Shown piece after piece: positions 24,301 through 35,200 of a stretch of DNA of 64,000 nt (its first letter is position 1; every line of letters starts with the position of its first letter). The position numbers and the translations under genes are program-made. The DNA is from Bactericera cockerelli (taxonomy: Eukaryota; Arthropoda; Insecta; Hemiptera; Triozidae): NCBI GenBank assembly GCA_024516035.1, contig CM044955.1:46824969-46888968 (forward strand), written 5' to 3'. Below the pieces are notes generated by a model. It made no database searches. It saw only the letters and a program-made list of their open reading frames with translations, and was not told where the DNA came from.

Positions 24301-27300
24301 TTAACAATATAATTATATCTAACAATTTCTGATAAAAGTCCAACAAGTTGACTCTTCTAAAGTTCCTACATCATAGTTTTAGGGTGTAACTAAAAAGAAA
24401 TTTTTCTCTACTTTAAAAAGTTTACTGTTCTAAAGTGTACCAATTTCCATGCATTAATCATAAGTGAGTTTTACACTCCAATTAGTGGGGTAAGCAATAT
24501 CTAAACAATACCTTACATTTTACATTGTTTTATAGTCAAACCAGGATATGTATGTGGAAATGCTGGAGATTAACCTGTTCCAGATATTCCACTTAATCAG
24601 AATCACACTCTTGACAGGTGTCTGACTGGGGGATTTTAAACAGGGAAAAGACCAGTGTTTTGCTAGACAACTATGAACAGAGAACTGACTAGCTAAAGGC
24701 TTTTTAATTGGTTCACATTATTGAAGATTTGACTATACTGTTCCATAATCAATAGATCCTGTGTTCAATTCACAGTTTTTTTTTTCTTTCAAACAGCAAT
24801 TCTGTTCCCTTTAAAAATGAGGCATTTCTAGCCCTTATCAGGCTAAGTGAGGTTAATGTGGGTAGCTAGGACTATTCCCAGTAAATTCAGTATACAACCC
24901 CCATTTTTATTTTAAATAAATAAATCTGTTCTCCAAAAATGTGAGGCTGGTATATCTAGCCCTACTCAGGCTGAGTGAGGTGAATGTGGGTATCTGGTAC
25001 TGTTCCCATTAAATTCAGAATGAAATTCCCATCCTCACTATCTCAAATCAGGACAGGGGTTTTTCATGAACCAGCTATAACATAAAAAAAAATATTGTAA
25101 GTTTAGAAGAAGTATTAAGTGTTGCAAATTTAGACAGTTTTTTTACTTGTAATAAGTACATTTTTTACTATAATGTGTTCATTATTCAGGATTTGACTAC
25201 TCCTCGTAATCTAAAGATTTTGGTTAATTTTTGTTGTTGTGAAATAGATAATTCTCCTTCTTTAGAAAATATGAGGCTGACATGTGTATACACAGCCTTT
25301 ATCAGGCTGGGTGAGGTTAATGTGGCTACCTGGTACTATTCCCAGTAAATTCAGAATAAAATGGCCCAACCCAGGCTCGGTGAGCTTAATGTGGGTAACA
25401 GGTTTGTGAGTTTCCTGCAAATGAGGGTAAAACCTCGGTCATGATATGACTATGCAATTGAGGTTAAACCCACTTTAATCAAACAAAAAAAAAAAAATCT
25501 GGAAGACTGTTCTTTTTTTATGAATGCCATATTATAGTCAAAATTCTCTCTGGGTTCTATTTCCTAATTTCATCTTTAATAATCTCAACTTCTGTTCTGG
25601 TATTCTTTGTCTTTGGGCAGCCTGCTGCTGGGCAGGAAGATGGCATTTCAGCATATCTCTCTCTAATTACCTATATGTATAATAGATTTAGATTAATTAA
25701 GTCCACTTGGCTTAATTTATCTGCTGATTCTATGTATTATATTCTGTTTGTTTCATGTTTTTGTTTGTTACATATTTTTGCTTTTAATTCTTTTACCATG
25801 AAAATGGAAAAATATAAAACTGAAAAACACAAATTGTCTTCTTATTTATTAATGTTAGCATTTCATCAACAGCTTTTCATCATTGTAGAACCAAATTGCC
25901 TTGAAATAGTATATTTTTCATCAAATCCAAATTAATTTTAAAAATTTCCTGTGAAATCACAATTTTCAAATTTTTCCGGGCAATGGCGGCGGTATGAAAT
26001 TCAATATGGAGCCCCTTAATTATTAAGTAGGTATTCAATTTCCAAAACCTTGTAAAAATAAGCTTAATAAAATGCTCAGGGGGAGGAAATAGTAAGCTTA
26101 TAAAAGTGTTTCTAAAATGTTAAGCCTTGTCAAAATAAGCTTTATAAAATGTTTGAATCTTGTCAAAATAAGTGTTTTTAAAATCTTTTTAAACACTTTC
26201 TGTGCCGTCTGGGTAGTCTGCTGTGACTAAAGATAGAGATACTTTTAAGATGTAAACTTATGTGATACTTTTATTTTCATGTCAATTTTTTTTCTAATGT
26301 TTCTAAATTGATTGCATAAATATATTGATACCTTAGATTCCTTGGGTCAAATAAGCATGGATTATCTCTATCAACTAGGGGTCAGAAATGGACCCTAACT
26401 GAGTTAGAACTGACTTAAACTCGAAAAATTAATATTAAAAATTGAATTCGTATCCAATGTCCTAACTCTTATTGGGATTTTTCATTCTTTAAGGTGTATT
26501 CTTCTCTTTTTTTTGTTTTGTTCTTAATTATTTTATTTTATATTTCACAATAAAAAAAATGTTCTATTATAAAAATGTGTCTTATTATTATTAGGTGGTT
26601 TTACAGCTAAAATTCCCAGGGTATTTAAAACGGTCTGTGGTCTAGAAGAGACAGTTCCGAGAACTTTTGGAGACAGTTCCGAGAAGTATCGGAGACAGTC
26701 CCCGAGAATGTTCTCGGAGACGGTTCCAAGAAGGCTCGGAGACGGTCCCCGAGAATGATCTCGGAGACAGTTCCCGAGACCGATCTTGGAGCAATCTCGA
26801 GCACCAGCAATCGACGCTACGGTGCAGACGTAGACTGTCCCGCAGCAGTCTCCGAATGGTCTCCTAGGTGTCTCCGATATGATTTTTTGGGATCCGAGTC
26901 AGGACGATACAATCTCGTTCCTAGATCTCGGAGATGGTTCCGAGACTGTTTTTTGTTTAAGGGGTGGTAAGGGTTGGGTGGAAGAGATTGCCATAGGTAA
27001 TAACCCCGCCCTTTAGTTAGGACATAATGTATATCGTCGCTTAAGAAGAGGTACCTCGTAAGTCCGAATTTTTCGATATTGCGTTTTTGGTATCTTTGGA
27101 ATCAGAAAAAAATATCGATTTTTTTAAAATCGGTTTCATATGACCATTCAAATACAAAAAATGTCACAATATTCGATTAAAGTTTTACCTCGTAAATCGA
27201 TATTTTTGTTTTGAAGAAAATTTCTGGTGAGACCTTGTATCTCCAATCAGTTATATTATGTGTATTATGTAAAATAAATCAGATACGAGGTACCTCTACA

Positions 27301-28018
27301 AAAAATGCACACATGCTTTTGAAATTTTCTGGTGAGACCTCGTAAACTATTGCAGGTACCTCGTAAGTCCAATATCTCCTAAAAAAAACAAGTTTTATCA
27401 AAAAAATACTAATTTCAATCGATAAAACAGGTATATGTTTATGGTTAAACTGATTTTTTTACTTTTTTTGAACCTACCCACAACTTTATAATCAGTTTTT
27501 ATAATCAGATTTTTCTGAAAATTTTACAAGAATCAGTTGGGAGGTACCTCGTATGCCCGATATCTCCTAAAAATACAAGTTTTATCAAATAAATAGTAAT
27601 TTCAATCGATAAAACAGGTATATGTTTATGGTTAAACTGATTTTTTTATTTTTTTCAAATCTACCCACAACTTTATAATCAGTTTTTACTGTCTCCTGAA
27701 AAGTCCAAAAATCGGACTTACGAGGTACCTCTTCTTAAGCGACGATATATTTTGTTTATTTTTTTCTGTTTATATGAATTATGTCAATTTTGTATTTAAT
27801 TTTTACCATTATTTGTATACCTAATGTATATAATTATGTTCTTCTAATTAAGTGTTTCATAATAATAATAATGGTATGAATGAGAGAAATAAAAATTGAA
27901 ACTTGAACAAGACAAGTAATGAAGAAACTTACCTGAACTGAGTTCCAATGTAACCAAACTGTAGAAGATATCTCTTTTTTATAGGCAGGGTATTGATGAG
28001 AGTTTTATAGAATTTCAT
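15369..28018 (-). CDS. PUSL1: PUSL1/TruA-like pseudouridine synthase with a bL12-like C-terminal domain
   Basis: Isomerises uridine to pseudouridine in tRNA; PUSL1 is mitochondrial in mammals. Seven exons: 27933-28018, 23139-23267, 22091-22225, 20371-20535, 19101-19341, 17427-17610 and 15369-15661. All junctions are in phase, giving 410 residues. Family marks in order: LQFGYIGTQFSGVQRQ (residues about 18-33), ISSRTDAGVHA with catalytic Asp74, FSARFQAIWRKYVYRIA, GVHDFTTFMA, SFLYKQVRKM and SSGLYLMDIGYRDED. Human PUSL1 ends soon after that last block. Here exon 7 adds residues 314-410. About 314-385 resemble the bL12 C-terminal domain (NKLKVIKLFREL, EARERLASLP, GLTQQDA, ending VE), followed by a short acidic tail. 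Start is the ATG at 28018, because an ATG 20 bases upstream hits a stop. The acceptor of exon 7 (ATTTTTTCCAG) is strong. A possible poly(A) signal is at 15289-15294. Exons 1-6 are secure; the fusion needs transcript proof. Confidence 0.88.
15720..15848. mobile_element. Small TIR element (MITE family M2)
   Basis: Ends ACCCGTATTTATGAACAG and CTGTTCATAAATATGGCTGT are inverted copies. It lies in the PUSL1 intron just upstream of exon 7. A related end follows the epimerase stop at 4733. Confidence 0.7.
15860..15997 (-). repeat. SINE family S6
   Basis: Reverse copy with CTTGAACCACCGACCTCCAG and GGTTTATCGATCAAGCTATT. Confidence 0.75.
16720..16890 (+). repeat. Dispersed repeat, family S9 (second subtype)
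   Basis: Contains GTCTGGCTGGGGGACTATAA, then GGGGCCCTTGTCAATTATTA and ACGATGGCGCCACCCTATGA. The same blocks recur at 19850-19980 and 43314-43520. Confidence 0.7.
17098..17315 (+). repeat. SINE family S5, head truncated
   Basis: Begins in the body (CAAAAATTTGTATTCTCAAT) and runs to GAAAGAAACACTCATCTTTA. The tRNA-like head is absent. Confidence 0.75.
18098..18300 (-). repeat. SINE family S2
   Basis: Reverse copy from an (ATT)n tail to the head at GACTACCAGT, with B box GGTTCGAACCAATGG on the plus strand. Confidence 0.75.
18405..18530 (+). repeat. Dispersed repeat beginning ACTAGCGGGTTACACCCGCC, with CA-rich tract
   Basis: The block ACTAGCGGGTTACACCCGCC and CGCTTCGCCAGCCCATCA is repeated at 56885-57060 with the same CA-rich stretch, and a related form (actagcgggctgtcgcccc) is at 38207. 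Probably the end of a retroelement family, judged from recurrence. Confidence 0.6.
18670..18885 (+). repeat. SINE family S2, rearranged
   Basis: Head (CTGGTCAAGTGGTTAAAGCG) and tail (CTAAAGAGTGTTATTATTA) match S2, but the B box region is altered (TCATCAATCGCACGCAGTGC). Confidence 0.7.
18930..19070 (-). repeat. tRNA-headed SINE, family S8
   Basis: On the minus strand: CCTCCGTGGCTCAATGGTTA (A box) and GGGTTCGAATCCCGGC (B box), then a body with TTTCCGTTTCCGGAATGGC. This is the only copy recognised in the window. It ends about 30 bp from PUSL1 exon 5. Confidence 0.65.
19396..19830. mobile_element. TIR element carrying a palindrome array
   Basis: Outer ends TTAAACTCTTTGACTGCC and GGAAGTCAAAGAGTTAA are inverted copies, next to TTAA. 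Inside, the 20-bp palindrome GGCACAACTCGAGTTGTGCC occurs at 19417 and 19460, with the first 18 bases again at 19502. The spacing is 42-43 bp and GTACACTTTCCC lies between copies. Degenerate forms are near 19548 and 19706. It lies in the PUSL1 intron between exons 4 and 5, 55 bp from exon 5. No transposase. Confidence 0.75.
19850..19985 (+). repeat. Dispersed repeat, family S9 (second subtype)
   Basis: GGGGGCCCTTGTCAATTATT and CACGATGACGCCACCCTATG match 16720-16890 and 43314-43520. Confidence 0.65.
20790..21010 (-). repeat. Dispersed repeat, family S9
   Basis: Reverse copy with GAAAGTTGGCTCGTCCTGAA, CATTGTGAGGACTTGGGC and TCCCTGTTTAATGTCCCCCA. Confidence 0.6.
21668..21908 (-). repeat. tRNA-headed SINE, family S3
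   Basis: Reverse copy: tail (GATTCTATTTGGTTTTAACG), central domain (ATTAACCTCACCCAGTCTAG) and head ending at GGTTAAGCCATGG-type sequence. Confidence 0.75.
23545..26964. mobile_element. 3.4-kb TIR-bounded element, non-autonomous
   Basis: CCCCTTAAACAAAAA (23545-23559) is mirrored exactly at 26950-26964. Both ends lead into GTCTC-type sequence and then degenerate arrays built from TCTCGGAGAC and TTCCCGAGA motifs (about 23595-23815 and 26640-26945). The interior holds SINE-derived central-domain remnants (24825-24905, 24935-25070, 25265-25470) and short repeats (26043-26185). No transposase frame is visible. It fills most of PUSL1 intron 1. Confidence 0.65.
24825..25475 (+). repeat. Cluster of SINE central-domain remnants
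   Basis: AGTGAGGTTAATGTGGGTA-type blocks occur at least four times (near 24850, 24975, 25310 and 25390), each followed by a CTGGTACTATTCCC-like segment. They are old copies of the domain shared by the S3 and 5S-headed SINEs. Confidence 0.65.
27029..27750. mobile_element. MITE with 37-bp perfect TIRs and internal tandem units
   Basis: The left end 27031-27067 (ATATCGTCGCTTAAGAAGAG onward) is the exact reverse complement of 27712-27748. Inside, a block of about 150 bp (from GGTACCTCGTA, with TATCTCCTAAAAA and CAATCGATAAAACAGGTATA) occurs twice, near 27353 and 27542. TA-rich bases flank both ends. No coding frame. It lies in PUSL1 intron 1, about 180 bp from exon 1. Confidence 0.85.
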
Positions 28019-28318
28019 TTTTATTCTTTTCCATTTGCAAGATTTATTGATGGCTAGGTATCATCTCTTCCCTGAAAAGTGATGATTTGTAGATCTTTGT
28101 TGAGGCTAATGGAACTAATGGATTGTTTTAATCTTAAAATTAATTGATAATTAGTCATTGTGTAAAAAAGAAACATTAAGTTCAAGATTAAAATCTGAAT
28201 TTCTGGTCAGTTCAGAATTTTTTGATATCAATTACTGAAAGAAGAGAACAAAAAATTACCCAGAAAATGGATTTTGTGTGTTTTTTTACATTCTTAAATA
28301 AGTCTCTCCACCTACAGC

Positions 28319-28320
<2 letters not shown>

Positions 28321-28354
<34 letters not shown>
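28321..28354 (+). repeat. Poly-T run of about 34 bases
   Basis: An unbroken T run upstream of PUSL1 exon 1. Length is probably unreliable in the assembly. Confidence 0.8.
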
Positions 28355-28355
<1 letters not shown>

Positions 28356-28679
28356 GCCTGAAAACACAAGATATTTTGTGGTTGTGTACTGTATATTTCT
28401 ACAAAATAGCGTAGGTATTGAATAAAATTTCTGCAGGACAAATATTGCAATGAACTCAGTAATCATAAGGATGAAAAGATTGACAAATCACGCTATTCAG
28501 CAAGATTCTTCCATTGACATATTTCATGATTCTCCTGTTAGTAGTATCTCCCGTTAACTTGTTAAATTAATAAATACATCTAGTGTTCCCAAAAGTTTAG
28601 GGTCCAGAGCATTATCTACAAGTGCTACTTTGTTAATTCCCCCTGAAACACTCACATTAATTTAAAAATGCTCAGAAAA

Positions 28680-29152
28680 AAACTACCTTTAGTAGGTACT
28701 TTGAAGAAAGAAAGGCCATTCCTAGTACAATAAGTAGTGCACTGTGATTGGTGCAAAGTCTGGTGGAAATAGATGGTCCCTCATCTTTGTTGTAATCTTT
28801 ATCTTCAGAACATCTAAGTTTAGCAGGTTTGTAAAATTCCCTGTGAATAGTTAATAGTACTCCACTTTCCTGCAATAGGTACATGAATGTAAAAGTGATA
28901 GCCTGTTCCAGTCAGTACTTTTGTAGAACTATTTTTTTAGAACGCTTATAACTTTTTTACTAACATTACTTTACCTCTTTTAGGCGGTTGTCTTTTTTCT
29001 TCCGATTGTTGATGATTCCTCTAAAGAGTCTAAAAAATTGTTTTTCAAAAATATTGCGCCATCCGTTATCATGGCCACGTGAAAAATAAGTGGCTTCACA
29101 TTTTTTGTCACTCTACGAAATTGAAACCTCCTGGACTGATTTATCTTGATTC
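28680..29152 (-). other. Possible upstream exons of the minus-strand transcript
   Basis: Two open blocks sit between the PUSL1 start and misato. Block 1 opens at 29152 with MAGIKINQSRRFQFRR and meets a stop just before a GTAAAG donor (about 28974). Block 2 (about 28877-28690) follows a TATTGCAG acceptor, has a hydrophobic stretch (ALLIVLGMAFLSS) and meets a GTAGTT donor-like site. An acceptor (ACTTTTCAG, about 28075) precedes PUSL1 exon 1. They may be 5' non-coding exons of PUSL1 or a small separate gene. I do not recognise a family. Confidence 0.25.
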
Positions 29153-29288
29153 CCGCCATATTCAAAATTTTATTAATTTTGGAAATTTATTAATTCATGA
29201 TTTTATAGGAATTTTGTGAATTTTGAAATAAGAAAAGTGGTATAGGAAGCTTTCCATAGTCTCCATTTGAAAGTTGTTAAAAAACTCA
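29153..29288. promoter_or_regulatory. Likely bidirectional promoter, PUSL1 side / misato
   Basis: The stretch between the outermost minus-strand open block and the misato ATG is about 135 bp. The minus side begins with AATATGGCGGGAATC, similar to the ATGGCGG motif common at the 5' ends of housekeeping genes. Inferred from the head-to-head layout; no TATA box is seen. Confidence 0.35.
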
Positions 29289-32200
29289 ATGGCCAGTAAT
29301 AGTGGTGCAGAGATAGTTACCCTCCAGTTTGGAGGGTACACAAACTACATAGCCACACACTGGTGGAACTCTCAGGTATATTTTCCTACTATTTTACAAA
29401 GAATCTCTTATTTAATGATAAATGTTATGGCAAGCATTAGGACATCATAAATAAAAGATTTTCTGGCTGCGGGTTCATAAACAAATTAAAAAGCCATGTC
29501 CTGCCACAGGACTATAAACAGAGAGAAGACTAGCAAACCCTAACAAGCCAGGCTAGGTTGCAGTTTTTCAATATTTTAATGACTTTGAAGAAGAAGCTGA
29601 AGTTCTCACAATTGTTGGTCACACCAAGAAGTTTGTAGTTCAAAGAACTAAAAATGGCCGGAGACCATCACTCTCCTGCAGATGTAGCCATGTTGGTTAC
29701 AACAACTATTTTACAAAGAAAATAACTAGTAGTTCTGTGTTGTGTAAACCTTATACAGATTTTCTCATATAATGAAAATGTCATAGCAAGCTTCAGGATA
29801 TGAAGACATTTCATTCAATACCCCACATGATGGGTTTCAATATTTCAAAAATATCATCTGGCCCACTTTGGGAGCCATCATTACGCTTTCAATCTAAATG
29901 TGGTCCTTTTAGTTCTATCAATCACAAAGTTTTACCTACTATTGAAATATTTGTAATCAATAATTAATTTTTAATGCCTCCACAAATTTTCAAAATAAAA
30001 GCCACCACCACCAAAATGGCCAAATTGGGGCCCATGTAGCCCCAGGTAGTTAAAAACTGCAACAGAGTCAATAATCTGAACTGCTGAGATTATTATGGCA
30101 AAATTCATTAAACTTGCCCATATACCTGAAAAATACATTTCAACTCAATCCACTCATTTGTTCAGCTTGTATCTTATTGGTGTATTGAAAAGTAGTACTA
30201 GATGATAAGTTGAATGCTACTTATTTTTATATTTCTACAGGAAGCTGGGTTTGACTACAGTGCTGATGTCATATCAGATATCAACCATGATGTTCTTTTC
30301 AGAGAGGGTTTAAATCATAGGGTAAGTTGTGCACATCAATAGTAAAGGTGAGATTAGAATAATTATATTTTTTGGAAAGTGTGTGTAATTGAGGGTTACT
30401 CAACTGTAATTATGTAACAATATTGCATTGGAAAAGTATAAAAAGTCTATTTGTCATATGATAAAAATTAACTCATGGTTTGTAATTGATACATTGCCCT
30501 CAAATGAAGAGGTTCTGTTTAAGGTATTACTTTTGCTAGTATTTTGTTTAATTGTATTAAAGAAAATTAATAGGTAATATTTCATTGCCATCTTTCAGAA
30601 AGAGGTGACCTTCACTCCACGGATGCTATTAGTTGATTTGAAAGGATCAGGAGGACATCTGGTGAATGATTTGTATGACAATGTGTATAATGAGTCTGAT
30701 GCACTAGATACAATTTCAACTTGGCCCTCTGATAAAGTTGAAACAATTAAAACTTATTCAGAAACCAATAACACTATAAATGAATTTCAAGAAGATTTAA
30801 AGAAGCTGGAAAATAATGGTTTAGGAAATCTAGCTCAGAATATAGGTAGGTAAACATAACTTTTTCTTTGTGTATTTATTGTACAAGTGTACATATTCAA
30901 ATCAGCTCAGTTGAGCCATTTAATAAACCTTGTCAAAAAATAAGTGACTGGAACAAGCTTGATATAATTTCTTTGTGTGTTGGAGATTTTGAATTTACCT
31001 CCTGGTGATTTCAATGATGTTTACTTGTTCCTGTTAAAATAAGTAGTAATTTGTGATGACATTAAATCCAGTTCATACAAAAGTTACTGGGACATATTTT
31101 TTTTTTTTATTAAGATGAGTGTTTCACAGTTATTTTATAGCCATGAAACAGGAGCCAATGTAGATGCTTGTAGTCAGTGTTGTAGCTTGACCATCCCGTA
31201 GTATGCTTCCCCTCTAATGAGCAAGAAGTGACACAATACTTCCCATTTAGGTGCTGGGTCAACACAAGCACACTGGAAGGTATCCCTTACAAACAACTGA
31301 AACCAAATTTTGAGGAAAAAAATTTGGCTCGGGGGATCGAACCCAGGACCTTCCACCTGGCAAGCAAGTGCTTAACCACTGAGCTAATTGCATGCTCCTA
31401 AAGTCTGAATTAAAAAAATACATCATTTACCAAAGTTTCCTTTTCCATTTACTTTATGAAATAAATATCTATCAATAATATTTCACTGACTGACTTCACA
31501 TCTATTAAATTTCAGACTCCAAGAAGTATAACCTAGAGGAAAGTGTCAACTATTGGTCAGATTTTTTGAAGACAAAATATCATCCCAAGTCAATCAACTT
31601 GATCCAAGAGTATCAACACGAAAACACATCCCAACCATTTGATTGTTACCTTCAGGGAGGAGAAGTGTGGAAAAGTGAAGCCATGAGTGAAGATTTGACT
31701 GACAAAATCAGAAGCTTTGTAGAGGAGTGTGACTGTTTACAAGTGAGGAAAAGTTGGCCCTTTTATTTATTAAAATTGATTTTATTTTTAGTTATTTATT
31801 TGTTGTTGTTTTATGTCACAACATAATTATGTTTACTATACATTCAATATGNNNNNNNNNNNNNNNNNNNNNNNNNNNNNNNNNNNNNNNNNNNNNNNNN
31901 NNNNNNNNNNNNNNNNNNNNNNNNNNNNNNNNNNNNNNNNNNNNNNNNNNNGATAAATTTTAGGAAGCATTGGGAATAAAATAAAAGATTTTTCTGGTGC
32001 GGGTTATAAAAAAATTTAAAAAGCATGTCCTGCCACAGGACTATAAACAGAGAGAATCTAGCAAACCCTAACAAGCCAGGCTAGGTTGCAGTTTTTCAAT
32101 ATTTTAATGAACTTTGAAGAAGAAGCTGAAGTTCTCACAATTGTTGGTCACACCAAGAAGGTTTTGTAGTTCAAGAACTAAAAATGGCCGGAGCCCCATA

Positions 32201-35200
32201 CTCTCCTGCGATGTACCCATGTTGGTTACAAAACTATTTTACAAAGAAAATAACTAGTTTCTGTGTTGTGTAAAACCCTTTTAAAACAGTTTTTTCCTCA
32301 TATAATGAAAATGTTCCATAGCAAGCTTCAGGATATGAAGACATTTCATTCAATCCCCCACATGATGGGTTTCAAATATTTCAAAATTTCTTTGGGCCCA
32401 CTTTGGGAGCCATCATTACGCTTTCAATTCTAATGTGGCCCTTTTAGTTCTATCAATAAACAAAGTTTTACCTACAATTGAAATATTTGTAATCAATAAT
32501 TAATTTTTAATGCCTCCACAAATTTTTCAAATAAAAGCCACCACCACCAAAATGGCCAAAATTGGGGCCCATGTACCCCCGGGTAGTTAAAAACTGCAAC
32601 AGAGTAAATAATCTGAACTGCTGAGATTATTAGGGCAAAATTCATTAAACTTGCCCATATACCTGAAAAATACATTTCAACTCAATCCACTCATTTGTTC
32701 AGCTTTTTTTCTTATTGGTGTATTGAAAAGTAGAAATTAGATGATAAGTTGAATGCTACTTATTTTTATATTTCTACAGGAAGTGGGTTTGACTACAGTG
32801 CTGATGTCATATCAGATATCAACCATGATGTTCTTTTCAGAGAGGGTTTAATCATAGGGTAGATGTGCACATCAATTGTAAAGGTGAGATTAGAATAATT
32901 ATTATTTTTTGGAAAGTGTGTGTAATGGGGTTTACTAAAACTGTAATTATGTAACAATATTGCATTGGAAAAGTATAAAAAGTCTATTTGTCATATGATA
33001 AAAATTACTCATGGTTTGTAATTGATACATTTTCCCTCAAATGAAGAGGTTCTGTTTAAGGTATTACTTTTGCTAGTATTTTGTTTAATTGTATTAAAGA
33101 AATTAATAGGTAATATTTTTATTGCCATCTTTCAGAAAGAGGTGACCCCTTTACTCCACGGATGCTATTAGTTGATTTGAAAGGATCAGGAGGAAAATCT
33201 GGTGAATGATTTGTATGACAATGTGTATAATGAGTCTGATGCATAGATACAATTTCAACTTGGCCCTCTGATAAAGTTTAAACAATTAAAAACTTATTCA
33301 GAAACCAATAACACTATAAATGAATTTCAAGAAGATTTAAAGAAGCTGGAAAATAATGGTTTTTTGGAATCTAGCTCAGAATTTTAGGTAGGTAAACTTA
33401 ATTTTCTTTGTGTATTTATTGTAAAAAGTGTACATATTCAAATCGCTCAGTTGAGCCATTTAATAAACCTTGTCAAAAAATAAGTGATGGAACAAGCTTG
33501 ATATAATTTCTTTGTGTGTTGGAGATTTTGAATTTACCTCCTGGTGATTTCAATGATGTTTACTTGTTCCTGTTAAAATAAGTAGTAATTTGTGATGACA
33601 TTAAATCCAGTTCATACAAAAGTTACTGGGACATTATTTTTTTTTTTTATTAAGATGAGTGTTTCACAGTTATTTTATAGCCATGAAACAGGAGCCAATG
33701 TAGATGCTTGTAGTCAGTGTTGTAGCTTGACCATCCCGTAGTATGCTTCCCCTCTAATGAGCAAGAAGTGACACAATACTTCCCATTTAGGTGCTGGGTC
33801 AACACAAGCACACTGGAAGGTATCCCTTACAAACAACTGAAACCAAATTTTGAGGAAAAAAATTTGGCTCGGGGGATCGAACCCAGGACCTTCCACCTGG
33901 CAAGCAAGTGCTTAACCACTGAGCTAATTGCATGCTCCTAAAGTCTGAATTAAAAAAATACATCATTTACCAAAGTTTCCTTTTCCATTTACTTTATGAA
34001 ATAAATATCTATCAATAATATTTCACTGACTGACTTCACATCTATTAAATTTCAGACTCCAAGAAGTATAACCTAGAGGAAAGTGTCAACTATTGGTCAG
34101 ATTTTTTGAAGACAAAATATCATCCCAAGTCAATCAACTTGATCCAAGAGTATCAACACGAAAACACATCCCAACCATTTGATTGTTACCTTCAGGGAGG
34201 AGAAGTGTGGAAAAGTGAAGCCATGAGTGAAGATTTGACTGACAAAATCAGAAGCTTTGTAGAGGAGTGTGACTGTTTACAAGTGAGGAAAAGTTGGCCC
34301 TTTTATTTATTAAAATTGATTTTATTTTTAGTTATTTATTTGTTGTTGTTTTATGTCACAACATAATTATGTTTACTATACATTCAATATGCACCACCCA
34401 CTTATATATTGACCGAGGCTGAGTAGGGCAGTGGTAATTTTTCTGAAGAAAAAAAATGGGCTCTTGCCATGGTGGGCATGGGCACCAATAAAATCTCTAT
34501 GACATTTTATAGCAGGTCTATCAGTGCTACCATCCATGAAGATTTATTATTATAGTATGCTTTATTAGGTAAGATAAAAATATATACAGTAAAATACAAT
34601 TAAATTACAAAGAAAAAATGGATGGATTGAGCAAAGAAACAAGAACAAAAAAGAGAATGAAATTAATGTCCTACCTAAAACTAATGATAAGTGATGAAAA
34701 GTTTGCCTACGGGTATACGTTATATGATTAGTAAGAACATCCTATGTTTTTCTTTACCTTTTTTTTTCAGTCTATGTTCACTGGTAGTCTCACTGGTAGT
34801 CAAGTGGTTAACGAGCTAGTCTAGTAATCCAGGTAGCGTAGGGATCCGTTGGTTCGAATCCCACCCAGTGCATGAATTTTTCCTCATTAATTTGAGTTTG
34901 TGACCACATAATAAAGAGACTCTGAGGGTTAAGTGGTAGAAAATCAAAATTAACCTCGCCTGGTGGTTACCTTCCACTAAAGAGTGTTATTATTGCACCC
35001 AGTGCATGAATGTTCTTTACTTAACTCGGCCGCACACGTACTCGTACATGCATGAGCATGTAAGGCAGAAAAATATCATAAGCTTGTTCACACTGCCTGT
35101 TGTCTGTGCATGCATGCTTGTACATGCCTGGCCCGGTTTTAGAATTTGCTTTTTTTTCAACACTATATTATGTATATTAAAAGTATTATAACATTAAAAA

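Noticed and set aside
23545..26964. An autonomous DNA transposon
   Set aside because: No transposase-like frame is present in any of the six frames, so only a non-autonomous element can be claimed.
34106..34366. A second misato-like gene
   Set aside because: It is identical to 31566-31826 and belongs to the false duplicate next to the assembly gap.
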